Assembly: GCF_029784165.1 (NCBI RefSeq)
Contig: NC_073696.1
Span: 192,866,498-192,930,497 of the forward strand
Direction of reading: 5' to 3'
Origin: Wyeomyia smithii
Lineage: Eukaryota; Arthropoda; Insecta; Diptera; Culicidae
DNA length: 64,000 bases
Below the pieces are notes generated by a model. It made no database searches, was not told the DNA's origin, and was given only the letters and a program-made list of their open reading frames with translations. Of the stretch, positions 22,651-33,170 are shown one piece after another. A program made the translations under genes and the position numbers. Within the stretch, counting starts at the first letter, position 1. The number at the start of each line of letters is the position of its first letter.

Positions 22651-24130
22651 ATAGAGCTGACACGATGGTCCCCCGGTGGGGGACAGGGTGTTGGAAAGGC
22701 CCAACGAGCCACCCTGATAAATAATGTATTACAAAAAACGTAAGAGATACTACGAATCGGAACAATCGTCATGGACCTAGGCAACGATATAAGGGCAACG
22801 ATTGGAAAGTTTAGACATGGAACTGAAAATCGCTCTGCTTTCCAGGATGCGACAGGATAATCTATATTGAGTTACATCTACGCAACTTCGAAGTCGCAGT
22901 GTTGCAGAAACTTTGTTGAACGGGGCAGAAGGTATGGAAGGTAAAGCGGGCACCGTGCGGCTACATTGTACCAGAGTTCTGGCACCACCAGCGAGCTGAG
23001 AACCTGCTTCATTGTACTGTGCAAGATGCGCCAATGCGTGAAGGGATGACAGCCGTTGAAGATGACAAGTTGAGGATAAAGGGCCAGTTCTTCAACGATA
23101 GCATCATCACCATGTACTGTCTACATGAAGGTAGACCCGCCGACGAGAAGGAGACGTTTTACGCGCAGCTGGAGCAGGTCTACGACAGCTGCTTGCGACG
23201 GGACGTGAAACTCGTCATTGGGGACATGAATGCTTAGGTAGGACGGGAGGCAAAGTACAAACCGGTAATCGGGACGGAAAGCCTGCACACCTTGTCTCAT
23301 GATAACGCCCATCGGCGCGTTAACTTTGCAACTTCCCTTGGTATGGTAGTCCGAAGTACTTCCTTCCCCGCAAAGATAACCATAAAACCACCTGGAGATC
23401 ACCCGATTTACAGACAGAGAATCGAATCGATCCCGTTCTAACCAACAGCAGGTTTTTCTTCGACATCATCAACGTTCGCATCAACCGCAGTACGAATATA
23501 GATTTGAACCATTACCTACGGTGTATAATACCCGCCGAAGTCGAACGCCGCGACCAATTATGGAGAAACCTTAGCGCTGCTACTCTTGATGGTGGCAAGG
23601 GCCCCGAATCATAAAAACGTCGTGTTTGACGCGAATGCAAACAGTTAGTCGAGAAGAAAAATGCAGCACGGGCGAGAATGTTGCAACACCGTACCAGAGG
23701 AAACGTGGATAAGAGGACCGAGAACGCGTAGCCATGGAAAAACTGGACCCAGGTCACGGCACTCGGAAATTGTACGAGAAGCAGAACAGCTCCCGTAGAG
23801 GCTACTTGCCGCAAGGCGATATCTACAGGAGCTTGGACGGTAACCTCCTTACGGACGAGTGTGAGATAATCGAAAGGTGGAAGGTGCACTTCGATGAGCA
23901 TCTGAACGGCGATGCAGTAGAGCGCGAGGACGGCAACTGATTTTGGTGCACGAGCAGAGAACGGCAGGATTCCAGCCCCTGATCTCCTGGGAGTGGAGGA
24001 GGAGATCGGCTGACTGAAAAACAATAATGCTGCAGAAGTGGACCAACTTCTCAGCGAACTGTTGAAATACGGTTGAAAAACACTGTGTAACGCAAGGTGG
24101 AGTTCGCATATCGGGGGCACTCTTGAGCCC
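22650..24130 (+). mobile_element. RTE-like LINE copy 2, 3'-truncated
   Basis: A second, differently diverged copy of the same family starts directly after copy 1. Its leader word gatggtcccccggtgggggacaggg matches the leader of copy 1 near 20250. Endonuclease pieces include KETFYAQLEQVYDSCLRRDVKLVIGDMNA (23019-23237) and a linker KLYEKQNSSRRGYLPQGDIYR (23734-23940). It ends before RT motif A. Stops and frameshifts are frequent. Confidence 0.75.
23019..23940 (+). pseudogene. RTE-like endonuclease/linker remnant, copy 2
   Basis: The frame at 23019-23237 ends with RDVKLVIGDMNA, the endonuclease GD-N motif, followed by an in-frame stop. Sequence up to about 23500 continues as IGTESLHTLSHDN-type endonuclease in other frames. 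The 23734-23940 frame carries the linker. No RT active site remains. Confidence 0.7.
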
Positions 24131-24546
24131 CTCCGAAACTCGAAGAGGTTGAGGGTAAGTAGATAGTCTCTCGTGTCTATTGTTGATAATTGGGGAATGT
24201 TGATAGAGAATGTCGAAGTTAAGGTTGAGGGGAAACAGGAGGGTTGTGTGCAAAGCCACGAGCGCGAGGTTGAAGTAGAATACTTTTACAAGAAAGATAA
24301 CCCGGCTGCTTGCGTGTCAGTCATTTTGAAATCGGATTTGTTTCGTATATACCGCTTGTTAAGCACAGTATCAACAAATCGTAATAAACGTCACACTGCT
24401 CTGCATGTGCAGCAGCATCAAACCTCAGTTGCGGTTTATTGATAACTATTCATTATGCTCTTCCAAATACATTTAGTAGCCTTTAAAAAGGCCGAATGCT
24501 GCAATTGCAATTTTCATTCAATTATTGCATAAATGCTTCATGGTCA

Positions 24547-24755
24547 TCCCAGCTGGTCTCGAGGTACGATGCTGGCCTAACAGGCCAGTCGCCGTAGGTT
24601 CTAGTCTCGGCTCGGGAGAGACTGTTAGTGTCAGTAGGATCGTAGCGCTAGCCCCGCAATTGTCCTGTACACTTAACAGTTGGCTGCGAAGTCTGTGTAT
24701 AATAAACAGAAGGTCGAGTTCTGATACGGAATGTAGCACCAAGGCTTTGCTTTTT
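24547..24755 (+). mobile_element. tRNA-derived SINE with 13-bp target duplication
   Basis: It is flanked by TGCTTCATGGTCA (24534-24546) and TGCTCCATGGTCA (24756-24768). It starts tcccagctggtctcgagg, has a box-B-like GGTTCTAGTCTCGG at 24597-24610, and ends in a T-rich tail (ggctttgcttttt). The duplicated segment at 25340-25352 lacks it. It resembles the abundant tRNA-derived SINEs of Aedes (Feilai/Gecko type), but the family name was not checked. Confidence 0.8.
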
Positions 24756-24797
24756 TGCTCCATGGTCAGGTAGCGTGCGATATCCCCCTTGACATAA

Positions 24798-24893
24798 TAA
24801 ATTTTTCGAACGTTGTGGAATGATATAACTGAAAAAATAGGTGTGGCTAACTTATTTCCAGTTATACCATTCTACAACATTCGAAAAAATTTA
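24798..24893. repeat. Imperfect hairpin, ~36-bp arms
   Basis: Bases 24798-24833 and 24856-24893 are inverted copies with a few mismatches (taaatttttcgaacgttg against caacattcgaaaaaattta). They flank about 22 bases. This may be the footprint of a small inverted-repeat element. Confidence 0.7.
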
Positions 24894-25977
24894 TTTCATA
24901 TGTCGTAAAACTCATGTACGAAAAATACATCTCACTCATTCTGGACCCACCTTTATTTTCAGTTCCTACAGATTTTCTCAGTTTCGTAACATGGATGTAC
25001 AAAAACGATTTCTTGTGGACATCTTGTCGAGCCGGACCGATGAAGCTCTCATTAAGACAACAAAATAATATGTATTGTGTCGTGTTGTGCGGCTTGGAAG
25101 AAAAAAATGTTCCCGTCCCCGTGTCGCATGGAAGCAAAGGGATTTGTTTCGTATATACTGCTTGTTATGCACAGTATCAACAAATCGTAATAAACATCAC
25201 ACTGCTGTGCATTTGCAGCAGCATCAAACCTCAGTTGCCGTTTATTAATAACCATTCATTATGCTCTTCCAAGAACATTTAGTAGCCTTGGAAAAGGCCA
25301 ATTGCTGCAAGTGCAATTTACATTCAATTTACATTCAATTAATGCTTCATGGTCAGATATACCCGCTGCAACTGCTACGCTATTCGTAGCCATGCCACAA
25401 TTGTGGCCGCTATACACTGCCATTGGTATCCGCTGTCCCTGCATCAGCTGGCCCAGCTGCTATCGATGCTGAGATCCGCTGCAACTGGTACGGTATCCAT
25501 TGCTACCCCACAGCTGTGGCCGCTATCCGCCATCGCTGGTATCCACTGCACTGCTACTGCTGCTGCTAAGGGATGACTGCTGTTGTCGCTGTCTAGAACT
25601 ATTATGAGCGGCTTCGGCTGAAACAGGCTCTTATATAGGCCAAATAGCATATTTTCAATTGCAAGGTATATGATTCTGTCGACCGTTCTTGGGGAGCAAT
25701 CATATAACGACCAATTAGAGGTCGAATTTTTCGTTTTGACAAAACTTGACTACTTTCAATAGTACAATAGTTTGAATGAAAAAATTACAATTATCTTCAT
25801 TTGGGAAGAATCTTAGAAGATTTTCCAATTTATTGCTGCAAGAACGAAGGAAATCCATCGAATACTAACCGATTTATTAGCATTTGAAATTGGACATATT
25901 TTTCACTTTTTTCGGTTTTAGATTTTCATTTCACATCCCTATGTAGCCGAACTTCCTGAGAGAAGTATTCTACTTCA

Positions 25978-26776
25978 AAACAAAAAAAAAAAAAAAATAG
26001 AAACGGTGATAGGTGGAATTCTTGTGATACAGTGGCTTGTTGTTCGCAATGTTTCTTATATAACGAATGCATTATTCCCATATTGATTTGCGATCAGTAA
26101 TACAACCAATCAGCATTTGCAGGTACAGTCAATAAAAATAAAAAGAGGTAAATGATCGTGAACAGTGCAAATCCAAGCACACTAGCGGAGCTGCGAGATT
26201 TTGGTTGTAAAATAAAATAAAAACCAGTAACCCGTTAAATGCCACAAAGCAACTGTTATCGAAGTTCAATAGTATCGTTAAAGTTATCCACAATATTTCA
26301 TTATTTACGAACCTTATCTTAAAATGGCAAAAACGATAAGATTTTGCTGTAAAGTTATGATGATGGAAACGGTCAGATGTGATTCTAGATATCTCGTGTC
26401 TAGATTTTATACTTTTCTTGTGTTGTAATGTAAAACAGGTTATCATTGATCTAAAAATGCATCACCTGAAATACAGTGTTTAGCGGCATAATGAGCAACT
26501 CAAGCTAATCGCTGATTTGAGTACACAAAGCTGCAATTTTTGGCAACATTAGTTATCATTCTAGATCATGATTTGAAAAGTATTAGTACATTGCCTGAAA
26601 ATTGGATAACTATGTCTTTAAAAATGGCGGTGTACTGAGTATTTTTTTTCTTTTTAAATTTGCATAGACTTACACTCACGCGCTTATATACACATCACAA
26701 CAATGATGTTATCGATTTTCAACAAAGGCACTTGCTACCTGCATCGTAAAGCGATCGATTCTACGGTTCATGTTTT
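25978..26776. other. Non-coding stretch with poly-A run, no gene seen
   Basis: An A-rich run at 25978-25998 abuts the end of repeat copy B. The rest is AT-rich with a 105-codon minus ORF without motifs. Confidence 0.5.
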
Positions 26777-28606
26777 GCCTTTCTCCTAGAAAGGTATAGC
26801 AATCACTGGAAAAACCAAAGGTATAAAAGTGGTCTCAATGGCCGAATGTCATATACCACTCGACCCCTTTCGACGAACTGAGCATTTTCTGTATGTATGT
26901 ATGTATGTGTGTATGTGTGTGTGTATGTATTTGCAACTTTTTTTTCTCACTCACTTTTCTCAGAGATGGCTGGACCGATTTTCATAAAATTAATTGCAAA
27001 TGAAAGGTCTAGTTGCGCCATAGGTTGCTATTGAATTTCATTGTAATCGGATTTTTAGTTTAGAGGTTATGTATCAAAATGTAAAAATCACGAAACATCA
27101 GTATCTCAGAAACCACACAACCGATTTTAATAAAATTGGTTTCAAATGATCGGGCTGTCTTCAGAACCCTTAACTTTTGAATTTCGTAATGATTGAACAT
27201 ATGGTTCAAAAGTTATGTAAAGAAAAGTTATCCTGAGGTTGTTTAAACTCACTCATTTTTCTCAGAGATGGCTTAACCGATTCTCACAAAATTAGTGTCA
27301 AATGGAAGGTCTAGTTGCCCCATAGGTTGCTATTGAATTTCATTGCAATCGGATTGTAACTTTGTCCGTTGTTCATGAAAATGTGAAATCACATAATGAA
27401 AGTAAACATATTGACTTCCTCCTAACGATCACTGGCTAATTAAAAGGTAGAAAAGTGATCCAAATGGCCGAATGTCATATACTACTCGACTCAGTTAGAC
27501 GAATCGAGCATTTTCTGCATATAGGCATGTATAGGTGTATATGTTTGTGTGTGGGTGTGTACTTGTGTATGTGCACCTTTTTTCGCACTCACTATTCTCA
27601 GAGATGGTCTGACCGAACAGATTTCAATGAAATTAATTGCAAATGAAAGGTCTAGTTGCCCTATAAGACCCTGTTGAATTTCATTGTAATCTGATTTCTA
27701 GTTTAGAGGTTATGTATCAAAGTGTAAAAATCACGAAACATCAATATCTCAGAAACCACACATCTGATTTGATTAAAATTAGTTTCAAATGAACGGGCTA
27801 CCTTAAAAACCCCCAACTTTTGAATTTTATGAAGATTGAACATGTGGTTCAGAAGTTATGGAAAGAAACGTGTTCTGGAGACTATTTAATCTCACTCATG
27901 TTTCTCAGAGATGGCTGGCCCGATTTTTATAAAATTAGTGTCATATGAAAGTAATCGGACTGTAACTTCGTCTGTAATGTATCGAAATGTGAAAATCACG
28001 AAACGGGATGAACGGGCTAGTTAAGGGTTAACTGATGAATTATGATTGAACACGTGATTTCAAAGTTTGGCTGCCCCATACGTTACCTTTTCATTTGATT
28101 GTAATCAAACTTAAGCAAGCGTTATGTTTTAATTTGTAAAACAACGAAGTTCATTATCTCAAGTATTACACGACTTATTTGAACATAACTAGTGTCATAC
28201 AAATGAGTCATCTCTCAAACTTACAAATAACAAACTTCATAACAATTTAATATGCTGTTGAAAAGTTTTAGAAAGAAAAGAAATTCAAAGACTATTCAAC
28301 ACTTTACCTGCTTCGATCAATATATATGGCCTCAACATGATTTAAATGTGGTATCGTACTATCTGAACGTTCCCGGCATCGCTCGTGATTTAATTTGTCG
28401 AAATTAAGAGTCATTGCTTTTATTTCGCTATTTCTTAAGTACTAACATTACGTCAAATTTCATATTTTATACTTTAATTACAACATCAATATTTTAGAAC
28501 CCAAAGAGTGGATAAACATTTATTGGATTTAAGCATTCATGTAAATCTATTTTTACAAATAATAAGTTTGAATGAGAAAGGCTGAGTCTGACCGCTAGGT
28601 GGATTA
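26777..28606. repeat. Interspersed repeat with internal tandem unit (~570 bp)
   Basis: Two long units repeat the words ggccgaatgtcatatac(c/t)actcgac, tctcagagatgg, aattgcaaatgaaaggtctagttg and aatatctcagaaaccacac (26850-27230 and 27455-27890), with shorter partial units in between and after. TATG/TG microsatellites follow each start. The right end (28530-28606) is shared in inverted orientation with 63610-63686. No coding sequence was found. This is a mosquito-type non-autonomous element of uncertain class. Confidence 0.7.
26894..26932. repeat. (TATG)/(TG) microsatellite
   Basis: Tandem tatg units grade into tgtg units inside the interspersed repeat. A degenerate counterpart lies at 27535-27570 in the second unit. 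Confidence 0.9.
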
Positions 28607-29400
28607 ATTTAGGTTTTTGTGGTTAAGTAAACAACTCACTAATTTCATGAACAATGCTTCTTCCCGTTCTTTGTGGATTTAGCGATTAACGTTCCGAGAG
28701 CTGAATTTAAACGATCATGTGCTCTTCAAGAGGATAAAACCGAATATGAATATGAATGAACCGATTATCCTCCATATAGAAATGTCCTGTTCAAGGTATT
28801 GAACCAAACAAACAGATGAATTAGCATTTTTTCGAGACCGAGTCGACTGGTATACGTGACATAAATGCTTATCTGTAGAAAGAAATTAGAGCTTTTCTTT
28901 GGCGTTTTTGTCCCGATCATCTTCTTTTTTTCCGATATGGGTTTAAAATGAAACAAATCATAACAACGAATCAATACGACATTGTCAAAAGTCTGTCTAA
29001 GCTTTATCTGCGGTTTTCTCATTTTTTTTTTAATATATAGGGCAGTTAGACTAATAATCGCCGTTTTGTATTTGAATTGAAGGTATATAATATATTGTAT
29101 CAAACCATGCCAGTAACGCGAACAATTGCCGGGCTTTTGATATTTTTTTCATTCTGAATAAAATTGTTCATTTTTGAAGCCAATCAAGCGACGATAAGCA
29201 ATTCGCAAAGATACGCTGTGAAACAGAATTTCACGTGCTTGAGAGCTAAATATTTGCAAGTTTTTGAAGTCCACTAATAATTTAGCCTAAAGTTGAATAA
29301 AAGCTTTTAGCGAATTTCTCATTTTTATTTTTAGCCCGCTAATTTCAATTGATGATTACGCGTTGGTTTTTTTTTGTTATTGGATAATTTTGTGCTCGTT
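28607..29400. other. Non-coding spacer upstream of the transporter
   Basis: AT-rich sequence with a 112-codon minus ORF (29103-28765) of low-complexity composition and no motifs. It lies between the interspersed repeat and the candidate transporter leader. Confidence 0.5.
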
Positions 29401-29530
29401 TTTGCAACTCAGTACAGTTTCGGATTAGCCGAGAACCGTGCATGCGTGCTCAATTGGATAAGTGCGTGATAAATTAAATTAAGTTAAATTATTCGCTGAT
29501 ATCACACCCTAGCCATTGTTTTGAGCATGG
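29400..29530 (+). promoter_or_regulatory. Candidate start site and leader of the transporter
   Basis: An arthropod initiator-like ctCAGTaca lies at 29408-29416. An aaccgtgc word near 29434-29441 sits about where a downstream promoter element would be. The block is followed by donor-like sites (ataa|gtgcgt near 29460 and catg|gtaaat near 29527). It is the nearest plausible leader to the first visible coding exon at 29940. Using the gtgcgt donor would leave an A before TG ACG and complete an ATG. This is a weak, unverified call. Confidence 0.25.
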
Positions 29531-29939
29531 TAAATCTTTGCTAAAAGTGCCGATAAGTTAAGAATAATTTGCATAGTTTAGGAAAATACTCAGACTTTTT
29601 TTATACCGCCCATTTTGTGATTGACCAAGAACTTTAGGTAAACTCGAATTCATTTAAAATTTTTATGCGGAATGAAACAAGATGCGATACAGAGAATTTT
29701 CTAATATTTGATTATTACATTTTACTTTATCTGCTTAGATCGATTTTCATTTTGTTAATTGTTCAGCTTTAACAACTTTAACCAGCGTTGTTTTTTTAGA
29801 AGGCAAGATTGGACGATTAGAAGGCTAGTGGCCCTTTTTAACCCTTTTTACTGTTATGAACATTTTAAATTCGATGAATATAGTTTACTTGAACTTCACA
29901 ACTTACTTTATCTAACTGTTTTATTATTCTCTTCAACAG

Positions 29940-31590
29940 TGACGATAACAGCAGCAGCGGCAGTGACAGGGACGACGACAGCGGCAAAGAAAAGCGATGC
30001 AAAATGGAATCTGGACCCCGTGCAGCGGGCCATGGGTCAACTCGGCTGGTGGCACATCATGGTGTGTGCGGTGGTGTTTCCATTGAAATTCCCTGTAGCT
30101 TGGCATCAGATGGGAATAATTTTTTTGGGGGCTGCCATGAATTATACCTGCTCTTCGAACACAACGCTGGACAAGTGTTCTAAGAGCTGTACCAGCTGGG
30201 ATTACGATACCAGTGTGTTCAGTTCGACGATCATCAGCGAATGGAATCTAGTTTGTGAAAAATCCAATTTGGTGAACCTATCTCAAACGATTTTTATGTT
30301 TGGTATTCTGATAGGCGGAGTGGTGTTTGGAACGTTGGCAGATAAGTAAGACTGGTAGAATTAAATCAGTAACTTTTCACTAATGATTTTTTATATGTAT
30401 CAGATTTGGACGACGTCCGCCCTTGGTATTTGCAGTTATGATACAGCTTGTAGCAGGATTAGCTACTGCCTACATTCCTTGGTTTTGGGGCTTCGTTGTG
30501 CTGCGTTTCATCATAGCTGTAGCTACTGGAGGAACAATGGTTACAAGGTACGAATTGAAATAAATCATTCCGATAGTATAATGAACTGTTCTTCAACGTT
30601 TACAGCTTTGTCCTCATAATGGAGATCATTGGACCGAAGTGGCGTGAACTATTCTCCGTCCTGTATCAAATTCCATTCAACTTGGGTCACCTAACGCTTG
30701 CTGCATTCGCATACTTTTTACGTGATTGGCGTCACTTTCAATTCGGGATCTCTATTTATTCGGTACTGCTTCTGTCCTATTATTGGCTGGTGCCGGAGTC
30801 GCCACGCTATTTGTTCATCTCTGGGGACACCGCTGGTGCAGTAAAAGTTCTAGACAAAGCGGCCAAATGCAACAAACTTCCCAGAGATACGATCCAAAGC
30901 GATTTGGAACAATTTGCAAAAGTGAAGAATACAGGATCTGTTTCCAAGGGAAATCTGATTGATTTGTTCAGAACGCCAAATATGCGTGCGAAATCGCTTT
31001 GCATGTGCTTTAACTGGTTCGTGTGTGGATTGGCATTTTTCGGTGTCGCTCAGTACGTCGGACAGTCTGGTGGTAACATATTCATCAATGTAGCAGTTGG
31101 AGCCGCTCTGGAGTTGCCAGGAACGGTTCTGTGTATTTACATGATGAAAATCTATGGCCGACGGAAAACCTTAATCATTTCCAACACGCTGACAGGCTTA
31201 GCCATGTTGGCCATCGCGTTTGTTCCGGAGAGCATAACTTGGCTGAATGTTGGATTTGCTTCAATTGGTCTTGTCGGGATGAGCATTTCCTTCCCAACAG
31301 TTTATCTGTATGCGGGTGAATTGTTCCCCACCGTAGTCCGTAATGTTGGAATCGGAACTGCATCAATGATTGCGAGAATAGGCTCGATGATCGCTCCTTT
31401 TGTAGCTGGAATGGGAGTAGTAGCCCATTGGCTACCGCCGATAGTTTTCGGTGTTATTCCACTGATAGGAGCCTTCTTTGTATTTTTCTTGCCGGAAACG
31501 CAGGGTTTCCCATTGCCGGAAACTATCGAAGATGGAGAAAATTTCGGCAAACGGCAGAAAAAAGTAGACACTGTAGAAGACGCTAAATAA
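29940..31590 (+). CDS. SLC22-family organic cation/carnitine-type transporter
   Basis: Exons are read at 29940-30345, 30404-30547 and 30606-31590, joined by two 58-nt GT-AG introns. If an upstream exon ending in A supplies ATG, the protein is 511 residues, normal for a 12-helix MFS transporter of family SLC22. A first helix (about 40-67) is followed by a cysteine-rich extracellular loop (about 68-112) with N-glycosylation sequons NYT and NTT. Next come the MFS signature GTLADKFGRRP (131-141, split by intron 1), WLVPESPRYL (244-253), MKIYGRRKT, YAGELFPTVVRN, and the family tail LPETQGFPLPETIED. It should carry organic cations, carnitine or related zwitterions across the plasma membrane; the substrate cannot be told. 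The ORF extending upstream of 29940 is intronic. Confidence 0.9.
30346..30403 (+). other. Transporter intron, 58 nt
   Basis: It starts GTAAGA and ends TATCAG. It interrupts the lysine codon of the MFS signature ADKFGRR (phase 2). Splicing restores AAA-TTT-GGA-CGA. The tiny size is typical of dipteran introns. Confidence 0.9.
30548..30605 (+). other. Transporter intron, 58 nt
   Basis: It starts GTACGA and ends TTACAG. It splits a serine codon (AG|C) in GGTMVTSFVLIMEI. Both sides read as continuous transmembrane sequence after removal. Confidence 0.9.
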
Positions 31591-31865
31591 GTTGCAGGTC
31601 TATGCAATTTTTTTCAGTCTCTCTCTCTCTTCTCAACCAAGTGTCCAAAACTGTCGAATCGTCAGTCTCCGTAGGACTCACTTTTTTATTTTATTCTTTA
31701 AGTGATAATAGTATAGAGTGCAAACAGATCGAGGAAGTGTCTTCTTATCTTCTCTTCAAAGCGTACAAAAGACCGTTTTGCTAAATAGATCATTAAAACC
31801 AAAAAAGTGCATCAGTGCCTAAATAGATATTTTTCTAAGTTAATAAATTACAATTTGACAAGCAT
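31591..31865 (+). terminator. Transporter 3' UTR with AATAAA signal
   Basis: An AT-rich trailer follows the TAA stop. A canonical AATAAA hexamer at 31842-31847, about 250 bases after the stop, is the best candidate polyadenylation signal. A weaker ATTAAA lies at 31792-31797. Confidence 0.55.
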
Positions 31866-32159
31866 ATTAAGAATGGTTGAATGTTAAAAGAAAGTCATCA
31901 TTTGTCTTTTGATATGCATATGTAAAACTTTTTGTTTTTCAAAATTAGGTTATTTAAAGTAAGTATGAAGCTTGCAATGGTTGAAAATTTCGATATACAG
32001 TCCCTCCTCAATCATGTGTCAGTTAAAATTATGGATCACTTTTACGAAAATGCGTCTATTCTCACGAAACTGAGCAGTTTTCATTAGCCTTAAGTTTAGC
32101 CAACTAAGTTCCACTTAGTTGTAACTTTATTCTTACGATTGGAATGATATAAATTTGCA

Positions 32160-32210
32160 AATGTCACTAATGTACTAATGTAAACTAATGTAAACTAATG
32201 TACATAAATT
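32160..32210. repeat. Short tandem repeat, ~10-bp unit
   Basis: The word actaatgta(a) recurs four times in about 45 bases (for example actaatgtaaactaatgtaa). This is a simple tandem array with no coding meaning. Confidence 0.85.
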
Positions 32211-32221
32211 CTGCTTCATCC

Positions 32222-32311
32222 GGGGCATCCAGGTTGTTCCGAAAGTGGCTAGGGCAGCCTATATTCAGAAACATGTCTTTCGAAAGATTCCTAATGAAAA
32301 ATCCTGAAGAT
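32222..32311. repeat. 149-bp tandem repeat, partial unit left of a LINE
   Basis: The sequence ending attcctaatgaaaaatcctgaagat aligns with 36420-36514. It continues across the LINE to agaggtgtcgcacgc at 36366, so one unit has been split by the insertion. Confidence 0.8.
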
Positions 32312-32387
32312 TTATTTATTTATTTATTTATTTCGTCAATCATAGTAGACTACATCTTAAAAACTATTGCTAACATCACAAATATAG

Positions 32388-33170
32388 TTATGTAATTCTA
32401 GTGTTCAATATTTTTCTAAGAGCATTTCGTGACATCGTTAAATCAATAACTTCACAATATTTATTGTAAAGACTCATCATACTATTAACTGGCCCGGCCA
32501 TGGCATATTCTGTTCTATAAGAATTTAATACGAAAATTTTTCGCGTTCTTAATGAGCGTGTAGGAGCATAAAAGTTGAGTTTTCCAAGCAGATTTTCCGA
32601 ACTTATGCGTTGTGAAACTAAATCGTTGACAAGAGTTACCGAAGCAATTTCTCTTCTTTTTTCAAGCGTTTCTATATTCATAAGCATGCAACGCGATTCA
32701 TAACAAGGGAGAGGAAATGAATTCCAACCTAGTTTTCTTAGTGCATATAACAAAAACTGTTTTTGTACGGATTCGATTCTATTGGAATGGACGTCTTGAT
32801 AAGGCGACCAAACAACACTACAGTATTCTAAGATAGATCTAACATATGTAACAAAGAGAGTTTTTATAGTGTACGGGTCTACGAAATGATAACTGAACCT
32901 TTTTATAAAACTTAGCATACTGTTGGCTCTATTGATGATCGTATTGTAGTGATCAATGAATGTTAACTTAGAATCCATAATTACTCCTAAATCTCTAATT
33001 TGATAACACCTTTCTACAACTTGATGTGCAAGAGTGCAACTGGCATGTTCAGGATTTCTTTTCCTTGTGTAGGATATAATATTACATTTTTTTACGTTGA
33101 GATCAAGAAGACTTTTTTTACACCAAATGTAGAAAATGTCAACCTTGTTGGAATTGTTGGATGTCTGATT
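32388..33170 (-). pseudogene. LINE RT C-terminal part (minus)
   Basis: The frame resumes with DIFYIWCKKSLLDLNVKKC, then IRDLGVIMDSKLTFIDHYN (thumb), followed by the CR1/Jockey-type C-terminus with SILEYCSVVWSPYQ and KLNFYAPTRSLRTR. It continues the RT interrupted at 35456. No RNase H domain follows. Confidence 0.85.

Larger units (their letters stand above)
24337..25357. repeat. Direct duplication of ~215 bp flanking ~590 bp
   Basis: The segment starting tttgtttcgtatata and ending gcttcatggtca occurs at about 24337-24546 and again at about 25143-25352 with about 90% or better identity by eye. The first copy carries a SINE at its end and the second is the empty site. Confidence 0.85.
24232..25977. 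repeat. Interspersed repeat with inverted ends, copy B
   Basis: This is homologous to 5416-6596 at both ends: the caggagggttgtgtgcaaag start and a ttctacttcaaaa end at 25968-25980. It is longer because of an internal direct duplication of about 215 bp (24337-24552 and 25143-25357) and a SINE. The TTGAAGTAGAATACTT inverted terminal word is intact near 24269. It keeps the TATA/CCAAT block near 25630-25715. Confidence 0.65.

Noticed and set aside
29759..29939. Upstream part of the first transporter ORF as coding sequence
   Set aside because: The residues before the ttcaacag acceptor are low-complexity and unlike SLC22 N-termini; it reads as intron.
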